Shown here piece after piece: positions 1-15,100 of a stretch of 64,000 nt of DNA. How positions within the stretch are numbered: the stretch's first letter is position 1; every line of letters starts with the position of its first letter. The notes beneath the pieces are model-generated. The model ran no database searches. It saw only the letters and a program-made list of their open reading frames with translations, and was not told where the DNA came from. The stretch is from Macrotrachela quadricornifera (Eukaryota; Rotifera; Eurotatoria; Philodinida; Philodinidae), in assembly GCA_022393335.1 (NCBI GenBank), contig JAJEKB010000382.1, forward strand, positions 506,720 through 570,719, in the 5' to 3' direction. The position numbers and the translations under genes are program-made.

Positions 1-1576
1 GGGATCAAATTGTGTGAAAATGCATGTTTTTGATAAATCACCAACATTCGAGCTTCTCAAATGCGTATAAAATACCTTTACGATAGACTTCCCTATTCAG
101 AATCTGATGCAGTTTTTCTTAGGCGATATGCTTGCTTAGTGGTCATGTCGAAATTTAATTGGTCAAAATGTTCCATAGGTAGATACCGTATAACACTGCG
201 ATGACACATACCATTATGTTTGAACGAAGTATATTATGAATTATTTATATTTTTGAAAGATAACCAATTTTGGGATTTGTTAGACTTGAAGTGACGTAAG
301 ATTCTGCATGAAATGATGTATTTCTTTCGATGATCCGTTAGTGGACCAATTTACGTCCTTATGCACTCCCGTCCTTTTATTATTATTTTTCCCTGTCTGA
401 ATTAAATACAAGTATAATATGTAATATTTATTATTTCGAATATTGATCAAATTATCTTGATTTTCTTCTGAGAAAATATCTTTAACTATCAAAAGATGTT
501 TATCTCCATAAATAAGTTTCAATAAGATGAGAAATATTTCAAAAGTTGAAATGTCTGAAGATGACTATAACAAGAAAAAAAAAACCAAGTATTCTTGACA
601 TTTTTCTTTTTTTTATCATAACATTTCAATCTAATCTAATATTAATAAAGAAAATAGCAAATGTCGCACGTACCCGTAGGAGAAAAGGATAGATCTAAAT
701 TTATTTACAATTTTTAATTTCATAGAAATTTAGTCAGAATATGAGATCACGCAACATTCAACAATTAAGAAAATTTTCTCATTAAAAATTCCAGTGAGAA
801 ATATTTATCATAAAAAAAACCGGCAAAGAATGCGTTTCACGTTTGTAGAAAATTTTTTTAACAAAAGAAAACTGCTTGCTATAAAAGTGTAATGCATTCT
901 TGATCATTATCATCTAGATTCACATTTCCTGTAAAAGTTCTCGAAAAGTAATAAATAAAGTTCATATTGAATTCGTCGAGAAATTTGTTCTAGTACAACT
1001 TTATGTACTCTAATTTCATCTAACTTACACCATTATTCAAAATCTCCTTTTCTGAAATCAGATACCAGTTATGGGATATAGTTCTTCGAAGGTTCGGCCA
1101 TTTTTGACACCAGGTTGAACACCTCGTGTTCCAAAACTGTCAATTTTAAATCAAAATTGACATTGAATCTAGATTAATACGTTCAATGATTTAGAGAATA
1201 TCGAAGAGTACATCCTTTTCCTTCTAAGAATAATATTAGATTATTTCGAATGCGTTCATCACTTCAAAGAAACTATTCTCAGGTGTTTCTCTAGAGATTG
1301 TGAAGTAAAACAATTTTATTTTAACAATTTCAAACAAGAATGCATAAAAACTCATTCTATATTCGTTTATGGAACAGTTTCAGTCTAGATAGTAGATGAT
1401 CTTTGATCTGAGAAGAAAATACTTCATAAAAGTATTGAGCTAGAAAAAATGTTTCTTTTTGTTTATAAACACGTTCCTCAAACTGTAGTGTGCATTCATC
1501 ATATAAAAGACATGTTTTCATAAATGAGTTTCCTTCCATTTTTTTTCACTGGAATAGAATAAGATAATATATTTAG
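1..1576. other. Gene-free stretch, probably hemicentin intron
   Basis: I see no exon, repeat family or RNA gene here. The first recognisable exon at 1577 opens with an AG acceptor in phase 1, so this stretch is most likely the downstream part of an intron of the hemicentin-like gene, or contains exons too diverged to recognise. Short open frames on the minus strand at 280-522 and 1357-1539 have no domain-like composition. Confidence 0.5.
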
Positions 1577-4500
1577 TTCCTCCATCAATTGATTCAATAA
1601 CAATAAATCCAACATCAACACCAATAGCTGGTAATCATTTTACATTAGAATGTAATGCTAATGGTGTACCTGAACCGATAATATCCTGGGATTTTAATAG
1701 GTAATTCAATCTATCTAATATATAATACAAAAAAAAAAAGAAAACAAATATCTTCTATTTAGTCATCGATTATCATCAAAACATAATCGATATTATCAAG
1801 TAATTCGTGCATCATTAAATGATACTGGTTTATATACATGTTTAGCTGAAAATAAAATTGGTAGTGTAAAAAAAGATATTCATATTGATGTTCTTTGTAT
1901 GTTTTAAAATATAAATTATGTAAAAAATAAATCATAAAATATATATTTATTTTTTTAGTACCACCTTCTATAGTTAATAATGGTCAATTGATAAATGAAA
2001 TAACAATATTAAAAGGTGAATCACTTATTTTAACATGTTTACTTCATGCTATACCATTACCAACTATAATTTGGACAAAAAATGAACAAATTTTATATAA
2101 TTCTGAAAGGTTAGAAAGAAAAAAAAGAAGTTTATTATTTAAAATTTTTGTATTTCTATAGAATTTTAATAAATGAAAATAATTTAAAAATACATATTAA
2201 AAATATTTCATTAAATGATCGTGGTCGTTATCAATGTCAAGCTGAAAATCAAGCTGGTCGTTCACAACAAATATTTAATATACAAGTTTATAGTAAAGAT
2301 TTAATAACACAAAAAATAAAATTAAAATGAATAATGTTTATTTTTTTTTTAGTACCACCAGAAATTCAAATATCGAATATTAATCAAAATCCATATGTTA
2401 TACTTGGAAAAAATATTATTCTATCATGTCATGGATTCGGTGTACCAGAAATAAATTATCAATGGTTGAAAGATGATAAAAGTCTATTAGAATCTCATTC
2501 ATATGCAAGGTTAATCTACAATTAGTTTTATTATTATAATTAGATTTTTTTCTTTTAAATAATAGATTATTAGAAAATGGAGCTAAATTACAGATTGATT
2601 CAGCTCATTTAAATGATGCTGGATTTTATACATGTCAAATGTCAAATGTAGCTGGTCAAATTAATATAACATATCAATTAGATGTTTTTAGTAAGAATAG
2701 TATATATATATTTAAACGAAAAAAAAAAATTTATATAAAATATATTTTAGCACCACCGACAATTGATCGTTCAAATTTAGTTGAAATTTATCAAGTTAAA
2801 TTTAATCAAACAGCACGTCTTGAATGTCCTATGGATGGAAAACCTAAACCTCATATTGTTTGGTTAATTAATGGACGAGATTTAAATACTAATAATGGTA
2901 AATTTTTAATATATAAATTGTATTTTCAAAAAATAATAACATAACCTAGATCGATACGAATTAATTGATGAAAATCGATTATTAATTATACATTCTGTTA
3001 ATTTAAATGATAATGCTCGTTATACATGTATTGGTACAAATATTGCTGGTGAACTTTCAAATCATATTGATTTACAAATATTTGGTAAAATTTATTTTTA
3101 TTTTTATACAAATTTTATTATAAAATTTAGTTCCACCAACTATACAACGTGATCCAAATGAAAATAATGTTACTGTTATTCAACATCATCATATTGCCTT
3201 GACATGTACAGCTAATGGTTAGAATATTATAAAGAAAAAAAAGAATCAATGTTTTATATTATATTTTATTTTTAGGTGATCCATGGCCTTCTGTATCGTG
3301 GGAAAAAGATGGTATTCCTGTTGATACATCAAATTCACGATATAGGTAAATAAGAATAAATAAATAAAAATTTATGATTAAATATATTTGAATAGAATTG
3401 GACCATCTGGTTTTCAATTACTTATTATTCAAGCTGATCCATCACAAGCAGGAATTTATACATGTTTAGCATATAGTAAAGCTGGTGAAGCTAAACAACA
3501 ATTTCTATTGACAGTATTAGGTATTATAAATAAATAAATAATTATTTCTTTTGAACAAAAAAAAAATACCTTGAAATTTTTTTATTTATTTTTAGTTCCT
3601 CCAAGAATTCAACGAGAAAATACATCTATTCTTGTTACAGCACCAAATCCTGTTGAACTTCCGTGTCATATAACTCAAGGACATCCAGCACCTATAGTCA
3701 AGTATATCTAGGATATCTTATTTAAAGAAAAAAAAAACATAAAGAAAACTTTTTATTTTTCATATACACTTAGATGGTTTCATAATAACATCGAATTAAA
3801 ATTATCCGAAAGAAATAATAATCTAAAATATATAATATCATCATCAAATAATTTACTTCTTCTTCATACATCAAAAGATGATAATGGTAAATATCAATGT
3901 ATGGTAATAAATGAAGCTGGACAAGATGCTATTGATCTTCATCTTGATATATATGGTAAATATTATTCTATTTTTCCTCATTATTATATTGTTTTTCTTC
4001 CTTATTTTTTTTTAACATATTTCCGGAATGTGATGAAAAACAAGCTTCTTTTCCCTTCCGTTTTTTTTCTCTCATTTTTCTTTATTTTTATAATTTAGCC
4101 TTATCTTCCTGTTTGACATACTTTCTTTTTTTTTTTTTTTTTTTTTTCTTCTATATTAGTTTCACCGATAGTTACATTAGAAAGCAATGAAATCATTGGT
4201 ATTGTCAACAAACCTATTACACTTAATTGTCAAGCTGATGGACATCCATTACCAATAATATCTTGGACAAAAGCTGGTCGTTCAATAGATACTCAACCAG
4301 GTAAATTAAAAAATAAAATAGTATTATACAGATTACTTTTAATTTATTTTGACAGGTTTTCAAATTTTAAATAATGGTTCATTAAGAATTCATCATTTAC
4401 AAGTACAACATACTGGTTATTATTTATGTTGGGCAGAAAATCTTGTTCAACGTACTTATGGACAAATTCGATTAGAAGTTCAAGGTAAATTTTTATTTAT

Positions 4501-6147
4501 AAAACAAACAAAAATTCTTATATTATTAATTTAGTTCCACCATCTATTGATCAAATTGAAAGATATTATACTGGTATTATTGGTCAATCAATAAAATTAC
4601 CTTGTCAAGCTAATGGTATTCCTATACCAATAATAACATGGCATGAAATATATAATGTATCAGGAACAGCTATTGTTGATTCATTTGGGAATTTATATAT
4701 TGATAAACTTGAGTAAATTAATTAAATAGAAATAAAATAAAATATATATATATATTTGATTTTTTCTTTTGTATTTTAAAAGAAAAAATCATGCAGGTGA
4801 AATAATTTGTTTAGCACAAAATACAATTGGTCAAACATCAAAACAGTTTACATTAAATATTCTTGATTATCAAACAACAACGACAACAACAATTATATAT
4901 GAAAATATTTCAAGTAAATCATTATTTTTCTTTTATATTTAATCTTATAATTTTTTTTTAGAACAAATACCTTTTCTTATAATATCACCAAATAATTTAA
5001 TTATTGATTATGGTGATCCATTAGAATTAATATGTCAAACAAATATAATTAATCCATATGATATACAATGGTTACATAATAATCATTTAATAAATAATAT
5101 TCATTATTTTACACATTTTTATGATAGAAATATTTTACGAATAAAACAGGTTAATGATCAACATACAGGAATTTATCAATGTTTTTCAAATAATTCAATT
5201 AACCAAGATATTATTATATCAATGCCAGTAACAATTACTGTTCGTCGTAAGTTATAATGTAAAAATATTTTAACAAAAAACAAAAAAAACAAAACGAATT
5301 GTTTGAATTTTTTTTTAAGCTCATCCAGAAAGTCAAAATCGTGCAATAGTAGCTGGTCATCGTTTAACACTTTCATGTGAAATTGAATCTGAAATCAATG
5401 GAAATTTTCTTGGTACAATTGAATGGATTCATAATGGTTTACCATTAAAAACAAATCCATTGAATCGAAATAGAATTAATCATAGAAATGGAACATTAAT
5501 TATTGATCAAACATCAGTAAAAAAATTTATTTATAATTAATTTTATTCATAAAATTTTCTTTTATATATATACAGGGTTCTGATTCAGGAGTTTATAAAT
5601 GTATATTTCGAAGTGGAAATGGTACTCGTTCAGAATCTTATCATTCCGTTAATATTCTAAGTAAATCATAAAACACATATATTACATTTTTTTTTCTTTT
5701 CTTCTTACACTTCTGACCTCTCATTTCTGTGTTTCCCGCTTTTCTTTTTTTCTAACGCCTCCATTATTTCCGATTTATGCATGTGTATTTTATTTGTCTC
5801 TGCTTAGCTCAACCAACATTTACAATCAAATTGCCACGATCGACACAACGACCAATAACCGGTTCAATGCTTATACTCAATTGTCTAGCAGATGCATGGC
5901 CAGAACCAATATTAAAATGGACAAGAAATGGAACTATTATAACAAATATTGATAATATTCGATTACAAATATTATCGAATAATTCATTAAAGTAAGAAAG
6001 AAAAAAAAAAAGATCATATATAAAATAAAAATTTTAAATTTTTTAGAATTGATCCAATTCAACTTTCTGATACTGGACGTTATGCATGTTCAGCAGAAAA
6101 TGCACTTGGTACTGCAATAACTACATGTGATGTTATTGTTTATGAAG
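1577..6147 (+). repeat. Eleven tandem immunoglobulin-like domains
   Basis: Each unit runs from a PP or PxI start through a Cys in strand B, a Trp in strand C (as in IISWDF, IVWLING, IISWTKAG) and a D-x-G-x-Y-x-C motif in strand F (as in DTGLYTCLAEN, DRGRYQCQAEN, DAGFYTCQMSN, DTGRYACSAEN). Most units are split over two exons, with a phase-2 intron in the middle and phase-1 introns at domain borders, the arrangement that allows duplication of whole domains in hemicentins. Unit 9 (4962-5246) is a single exon; unit 5 uses three exons. Confidence 0.88.
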
Positions 6148-9100
6148 GTATAAAATATATAAAAATTTCAATTATAGAAATACTAAACTATAATTATTAT
6201 ATTCACGATTATTTATCATTAAATATAACCTTGATTAATCAAATCCATTGAGTATTACTCTTTTTTTTTATATTAGAAAAAAATAATTTCAATTCTTCAT
6301 TAGATCACGCACAACAATAGTATTGCATGTAAACACATTAAATTATACTTTATATAGAGAAGTACCGAAATTCATACTTATAAGTTAAGAATTATGTCTA
6401 AGGCAATTAGAAAAACAAAAATTTTTTTTTTCATATTATGATCGTTAGTCTTATCTGCCTTGTTTGATTAATTTTTACAACTATCAATCTGTTCAGAAGT
6501 TATTATATATATATATATCAGCATGTTTTTTATATGTTAGTTGTCAAGACATTGAAGAATGTGTTCATTGTAACATAGTGAAAAGAAATGAGAAAAAAAA
6601 AAAAAGAAAAGAGACTCTTCATCGTCACATTGTCAAAATGAATAGTTGAAGAGGAATATAATCACAAGAAAAAGAATAACGATCGGGAAAATTCCACTAC
6701 TTGACTTGTTAGAAGAGCAACAGAATGCATTCATTCTTTGGGTAAATCAATCTGGAATAAAAACATCGTCATTCGATTCAATATAAGACAAAAAAAAAAA
6801 AAGAAGAAGAAGGATGAAGAAGAGAACTTGAATGAGATATGATCTAGCATGACAAAAAAGAAAGAGGAAGAAGAAAAACTGATTTAGATCAAAGAATAAA
6901 TCTGTAGTGAAAAAAAGAAGAAGATATAAATTCTTTTTCTTTTAATTGATTATTAAAATCAAGTTTTTTTTGTTTTATTCTTATAGTTCCATTAACAACA
7001 ACAATTCGTCAACTTGAGGGTGAAATTAATAAAATTAAAATTAATAATATTCAACTTCATTCAAATTTAATTTTAAAAAAATCAACATTAAATAAAATTC
7101 AATCAAAATTTTTATCAATATTTCAAACAATTTTTATATTTCTTTTTACACCTTCTTTAACAACTATAAAATTTAATGAAAATATTTCATCTTCATTTTG
7201 TTTAGTCGATAATAAATTTCAACGTAATATGATTATATTATTTACTGATGGTAAAATTTATAAAAAAAAAAAGAATTCAATTTTATTTTTTATATTTATT
7301 TTAAATAAATAATTTTATTTTTTAGGTTCCTATATGACTATAGTCGAAAAAAATTCTAATAAAAAAATTCAATTAAATGGATCATTTTCTGATGAATATA
7401 ACATTCAAAATAATACATTTTTTACAGAAACAATTGTTCAAACCGATCCGGGTACGTTTTATAGAGAAAAATTTATGGGGTATTTTTCGATTAACTATCT
7501 AACACTATTATTCCGTTAATATAATGTGCACATCAGTGACAGATTTCCGTTGTTCTATGCGTTTGTGTGTTCAAGTATATAAACGGAAAAAAGAAGAAGA
7601 ATACTGATAGAGAGAAAGAGAGAAAGCAACTCCAATGTTAATACATGGTTTGCATCTCGTCACTTTTTTTTTTTTCTTGCGCTTTTATTCTTATTTTCTT
7701 TTGCCATTTTTTTTCTTCTTCTTACTTACTCACATACAGATGCATATCTTTATTCAAATTAACGCCTTGTCAACAACGCTATCCGTGCAATCATTTGTAT
7801 TTGTTCGTTATCTGGATGACATCAAAAATGAATATAATTTCTTTTTTTTTTTTTGGATTAAATATACGCATAGATTCTTTCAGCTTCTCTTTTCTTTTCT
7901 CTAGAGGAATCTTTCTTGTCATTTATATATATTTTTTTCTTTTTGATGACATATATCTTGTTCTTCTAATGATCACATAATGACTAAATATGATAATGAT
8001 GAACGTTATTAAAAACCATAAGAAAAGAAGTAGTAAGTCGTAAATGATATAATGTAATTTATTCGATTAAATATCTTCGTAATGAATTTGATATTAAAAT
8101 CTCGATTATATTTTTCTTATATATTCTCTAGATTAAAAATTAATCTTTCTTCGTTTTTTTTTTCCTTGCGTTATATATATGATATGAATATATTATTCAT
8201 AATTTTATAAAAGAAAATGAATATAACAATAAATGATATCGATACAAAACTAATATTAAATGAATCTCGTTGGTTTCAACAAAAATTTTTAAATAATCAA
8301 ATTCAATTATCACATCAATCCATGATACGTTCACAACAACAACAACAACATCAACATCATCATCATCATCATCAACAACAACAACATAAAACATTATCTT
8401 ATTTACAAATAATTGAAATATGTTCTCTTTGTTTTATTCTTGTTGAACATACAATTATATTTTTAATAACATTTCGAAAAAGATCACCAAAAGAAATTTT
8501 ATATGATACGAAGTAGGAAATAAAAAAATTTCTATAAATAAATAAAAATTCATTTTCCCCATAGTGATCAACAACAACAACAACAACAACAACGTTCAAT
8601 AATTCTCCCATCAAAATCCTTACTTTGTAATTGTTTACATCGTAATTGGATACGTGCATATTCATTTTCAAATGTATGTCTTTCATTTGTCTATTTTATA
8701 ATTTTAATTATAAAACATTATCATCCAAATCTTTTACATTATTCATCAATATCATTCTATTCATTACCATTAACACTTGTACAACAAATTCTAATTAATT
8801 TCACTGGTTTTCATTTATTTATTATGTCAATAAGTATTTTACAATATTTTATACGTTATTATCGTTTATTAAAAGATAAATATCCATTAAATATATATAA
8901 TGGAAAAAATCTTTTAATAACAAAACATACAAATGTTGCGTTAATTTTAAGTGGATCATTAGCACTTATATTTTCATATAATTATATATTTTATACACCA
9001 AAACATTCTCAAACAATAATTTTACTTCCATTAATTACATTAAATATGATATTATTACCATTAATTGATTTAATTATTTTTATTTTTATTATTATTTGTT

Positions 9101-12100
9101 GCATTATTAATATAAATAAATATAATAATTTCATAGATAAAGATTTATTATTTGATAATCAAAATCAACAACAACAACAACATTTAACAAATAATTTACG
9201 TTCAACAATTGAAAAAACAACATGTATTAAATGTTATTCTAAATTTTTACAACAAAATCGATCTTTATTTCAAGATACTGATCCATATACAAAAATTCAT
9301 TCAACATTTTTTAGTCATACTCATATATCTAGTACACGTCCATCATTAACATTACCAGATGAAAAACGTAAATATTCAACAATATCTTATGAAAATATTC
9401 CAATAATAAATGATTATCATTCACGTTTACGTGCATCATATCCATGTCAACCAACACGAATATTTTTAAATAAATCGAATTATATTCAACAAGATTTTTC
9501 TAATGAACAACGAATTGATTTTGAACGAAAATCTTCAAATGATTTTGTTTTACAAACAATTATTAAATTAAATCAACAACGTTCATTATGTCATTTATGT
9601 TATTGTTTATTATTATTATTTCTTTTTAAATATGTTTTATTAACATTTCCACAACATCTTATTCAAATGATATTTCATTTAAAACAATTTAATCAATATA
9701 TTTTTAAACATAATTTATCGAATAATAATAATCACAATAATAATATTCTATCTGAATATACTGAATCAACATTAACTATATGTCGTTTTCTATTTTTATT
9801 TGCACGATTTGGTGATAGTTTATTATTAACATATTTACCAAGTTTAATTAAAAAATATTTTCCATGTTGGTGTCATTTTAATTCAAAATTATTTCGTAAA
9901 CAAACAATATATCAACGACCATCACATCAAATATTAATGAAAAATACGGATTCATCAACAAATGAACCATTTTCTGTTGATGAACTAATTGATACAAATG
10001 ATATATCAAATCAATATGAATTACAACAACAACAACGACGACGACAATCAAGTATAAAACAATCTTCTCAAATAAAACATCCACAATATCGTTTACGTTT
10101 TCAATTTGTTCCAATATGGTCAAATAAACGAAAACGATTATTTAGAGAAAATTGTTAAAAGAAAAAATTCCTATATATATATATACATATTTTTTTCCAT
10201 TGTTTTATGTTCTATGTTGTCGCCAGTGCTGTTAGTAGCTGCTTATAAATACATTTTTTCTTCATGAAAAAAAAAAACAAACAAAACATTATAATTTATA
10301 TAAATTAATTATTTAAATGAAATGAATTTTTCATTTTAAATATACGTCAATTCAAATGAATTAAATTCATGATTGTTAATTAAATTTTATTAATCTCTCA
10401 ATAAGTATGGCACTTATTCGCCTACATGACACTATTTATATTATGAATACTTTTTTTGTAATCGGATTTAATTTTTTCATCAGAAAAACTACTAACAAAA
10501 TTAGAAAAAAATTTCATGCTAATAGATTATTTTCCTTCTGAAAATATACTTATGTAATGATGGATTTATGGGTGCAAGAATATTTTACTATGATGAAACA
10601 TTAATATGATTACAGGAAACTAGATCATGAATCTTGATTTCTAATCTCTTCTTTCGATAGGAAAAGTTCAAAGCAATCAGTACAATATAAAAAATTAATA
10701 TTAGATAAAAGTTTTTTCACAGGAAATTATTATAGATAATCGAAATAACATTTATATTGCGTTTTTGTATAAGAATCAATCTAGGTATCAATGTTATTAT
10801 TTTATCGACTAAAAGATAGAATATCAATATACTTTTCTATATATTTGCAAGTATATAGAAATTATTATTGTGCTTACTGACAATAAAAATTACTCTATAT
10901 ATAAGTTAAAAATAGGATATATGAGATTTAGATTTGTGATTATAGATGAATAAGTAGAAACTTTCATAAATATTTGACGATATACATACATTAAATGCAT
11001 TATTAATTGATGGTGAAAGTGAATGATGATACTAATATACATTAATAAATCAATTTGATTATTGAATTTTTGTTGAATTAATTGTCTATTTCCGTGTATT
11101 GGTATAAATTTGAAATTTGTTCAAAATATATCAACTGAAACTTCGCATGTTTCTCTTTAATTAATGTCGGAAGTATCATACCGAAATTATAATCATGAAA
11201 ACAAGTTCATCTAAATACGGATGTGATTTACTGAACTAGTCTACAAAATTTTTTTATGTAGTATGATGCTGTCTAAAATTTGATTGTTCTATTGGAAGAG
11301 TATCATTGTTTTCATTCATTGGAGAAGATACATAGGAAAATAGTTAACGTATACTTTGCTTAGACGGAGCAAAAAGGATATTGGCTAATATCATTGTTGA
11401 TTTATTGTTGGGTAATAGAAATAATTTTGAAACATGATTAACATGTAATTGATTCAAAATTTAAAGTATAAAATAATGATGAGAAATTGGAGTTGAATTT
11501 AATGATTCCTTGATGACTGTGTTTCATAACTACAAATCAATTGAATAACATTTATAATTTAGATAAAATTCGATATGAAATCATTTTCTGTTAACGTGAA
11601 ATCATCCTTCATATTATTTACAAATTTTTGAATATATCGATTTAGAGAACATAAGCCGAACATGACATTCGTTAGGTTTCTTCTATCAATATTGAATTTT
11701 ATTGATAATTTATTTAGAAAGACTTAGTTGGCATCATATTGAATTATGTTGTAATTAGTACACTATTATTGCTAAAGAAGAATAGAGTCAATTGAGTTAT
11801 TTTTCATACATTAAGTTAAATTGAAAAGAAATGATGCAATTTTCTAGTGAAAAGGGTAATGAATTGTAATTTACATTATTTAATCAATTTCAGTAGTGTT
11901 TTGAATGACAATTAATGTAGTGTTATAAAGCGATCAATAACCTTTTGAGATTGAATTGATGTTGATTGTGGAGCACTACAAGTTTTCAAATTCTTGATTT
12001 TTATTAATCCATTTATTCATTCAATATCCATTCACATTCACAGACACATCATACTATTAGAGACGTTCTGATCATCAACTAGGGTCTTATTTTGATTATA

Positions 12101-15100
12101 TTTGTACAAGTGATTGAAGACATGAAATCAGCAGAGTTACAGATGATGGTAAATAGAGAGTCGAGGTGATATATCATCTCTTATTCCTGAAGATACTAAT
12201 AGTAATCAATTTCTAATATTTGATTAAATTCAGAAATAAATCGGTGCAGTGTTACTGTTGAGGTGAAGAACAATTGTTACTTATATAATTGAATAAGATG
12301 AGAAAATAAATTGATAGGCTATTCATGTTATAATTTTATATAATAAGAAGAATAAGGAAGATTGATCAGCTAGTTTAGAATGTGTGACGAATTGATCAAT
12401 TTTATATGAGTATTGATAATATGAATGATGTTTTCCATTCGTGCAGTATTAATTCAGCATAATTAGTACTGGAGTAAGACGATAAAAATGTATATAATCA
12501 TTTGAAATTTATCTACAAAGAATGTAATCCGAAGATTAAAATATCGTTGCATCTGAATTCATCAATAGAAATAAATATTGATAGAAATAAAATTTTTCAA
12601 GAATAGTGTATTTGTGCAATAGTTGACTATAGTTCATCACGTGTAGATGTGGTCGATAAACAGAGATTTGTACGTACTTATGATTAAAAATAGAAGTGGA
12701 AAAGAGGAATACATTCAATGAATAATTGAAAGTTCTGTTAATCAGTTAATTAGATATATGTTATAGCAACTAGTGTATTTTGGTTTAGTTCTTTTATAAA
12801 AATAATTGTATTATGTCAAATATTATCAGTAATTGTTTTCTCCAATTTATCTGAACTTTTTCATTATATTAACGGATATTTGTTTCAAATCACAATCAAA
12901 ACAGTAGGTTGAGATAAACTTCTCATCTTATCTTAATGATGTTTTGTTCGACATCAGATTTAAGTTCAAGCTGTTATTTAAAAATAAATCTTTGTTTTTT
13001 TGTAAAAATCTAAATAAAACATTTCAAGATTTGTAACTTACTCATCGAGTATCGGATATGTGACTCTTATTTCTTGCCCGAGAAGGATTAAATATACAAA
13101 TTTGAGAAAACTTACAGATATGAACGGAAGCTTCTCCTCTTAATCAACAGTAAATAATCTAACCTATCTCACAATTTTTACGGATCCAAAAAGTGTTTTA
13201 AACTTGGTCAGACTAGATCAGTTATAACTCAGTTTCATTTCTGAGTTTCTTTAATAGTAACGGATGATTGATTGCATGGTTCGGATGTCGATTGTTGAGA
13301 AGAAGAAAAATAAGTAATAGAAGATTGATTTATAATTCCTTTAGATTGTTAATATTCTTTGCGGGAAGATATTTTTATTTGACATGCAGACGCTGTTATC
13401 ATGTGTAAACCTGTAATTTACACATTTGATAGTTGACATTTAAAGCAACGAATAATTTAAGTGAGGGATTTATTCAAGATTGATGAATATCCATTATTGT
13501 CAATACAAATGTGATAGCTCTTAACCCTTTGGCTACAGGCGGACCCGTATAAGATCCACAGTAATTTTCTAGCATTTTTAAACACATAGATACCTATATA
13601 ATATCAGTTTGCATAAAAACATTTATTAGAGACATTTTTAGCGTTGTTTAAGTTATAATCAGATGATTTCATTCTCATAGTCATCAATGGATAATCAATG
13701 TAATACAACTGACTTTCACGGAAAAAATTGCTCAAGTCTAAAATTCTTGTAAATCTTTCTGCCTACTTAGAAAACCCATTAGACACACTGCACAATACTT
13801 TCCTTCGCTCATTTGAAGTTATTCAGCTGAAGGTATATCTGAAAGAACAAAGACGAAAGTACCATATCTGCAATAATACAGCAGTTACAAAAAAAAGTAA
13901 TAAAATGAGATATGTACGTGTTCAATGTAATGCTGGTTTATACGTTGTATCTTTTTTTTTATGAACTGTATCACATCTTGAAAACTTCTAAACATCAGTT
14001 TTTATAAAAATTCTTTAATAAAATAAAACTATAGGTTAATTTACGATCAAGTATATAGCAAAAAAAGAAATCTTATGTTTCTAAAAATATCCACAGCCAA
14101 AGAGTTAATATTAGACGAAATATTGTCATTAAAATAAAAAAACAAATCTAAGTTAGACAGAAATTAGATGGTTCATCAACACGGTCTGTTGTTCTATATC
14201 ACTGATCCATAAGAAGTTAAATAGTAGTAGCATTCTATTCACCGAAAATGTAATTCATAAGAACAGGATATATGTATCTTCCTGGTTAAAAATAGTTTTA
14301 CACAATATTTTTAATCAATCATTACTATAAATAAACATTTTGGAAACAATAATTTTACATTCGGAAAGCCCAAAGAATTCTCTACAATTCTAGATATAAA
14401 CACTTTGAATTGTACCTATATGTAAAAAATATTTGGAAAGCGCGTAAAATGCTCTATCACCTTGTATATTATCTGATGCATTAAAAGGAATAAAAAGAAT
14501 TGAATGTAACTGGGGAATTTGATAATGAAGATACCTTCATCATTCTTTATTTTATTTTTAATAAACAAATGCAAGTTAAATTGAACATATATAGGGTTCT
14601 AGAGAACTTCAGGCGCTATCCAAATATATAACTACTTTTCTCAAAGTGTTCATTTATAGTGATGATTTATTACTAATACTATGTAAAATAGAGGGATATG
14701 TAACGAATACAGTGAGATACAGGCATTTGAAATGATACAACACAAATGAAACTTGGTTTAGAAGTATCTGTGAAGAATATTTCATATGTTGATGAATCGT
14801 TAACTAACAGTAAAAGCGTATGCTTCGATGACGTCTATTTAGAATAGGAGACTGCACTTACATTTAATTTCTTATTGTTTTTAATAAGGTCATTTAACAT
14901 CTGTTTTTTTTTTCATGATTTTTATTAACTGTCAACTTTGTTTGAACTATGATAAATAAGATATGTTACTGTTTTCATTGATATTGTCATTTAAGAATAG
15001 TTTGTATTGAATAATGTACATATATTCTAGGAAGTTCTGAAAATTTATTTTAATTAGATTATGACTTAATCTCGAATTCAATTCTTTCAAATAAGAAGAA

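Noticed and set aside
7635..7980. Two overlapping plus-strand open frames rich in Phe/Leu
   Set aside because: They are translations of long T-runs, have no start context or splice partners, and lie inside the hemicentin intron.
8197..8686. Minus-strand frames rich in Asp/Val opposite the nested gene
   Set aside because: Antisense shadows of CAA/CAT repeats that encode the Gln/His tract of the plus-strand gene.
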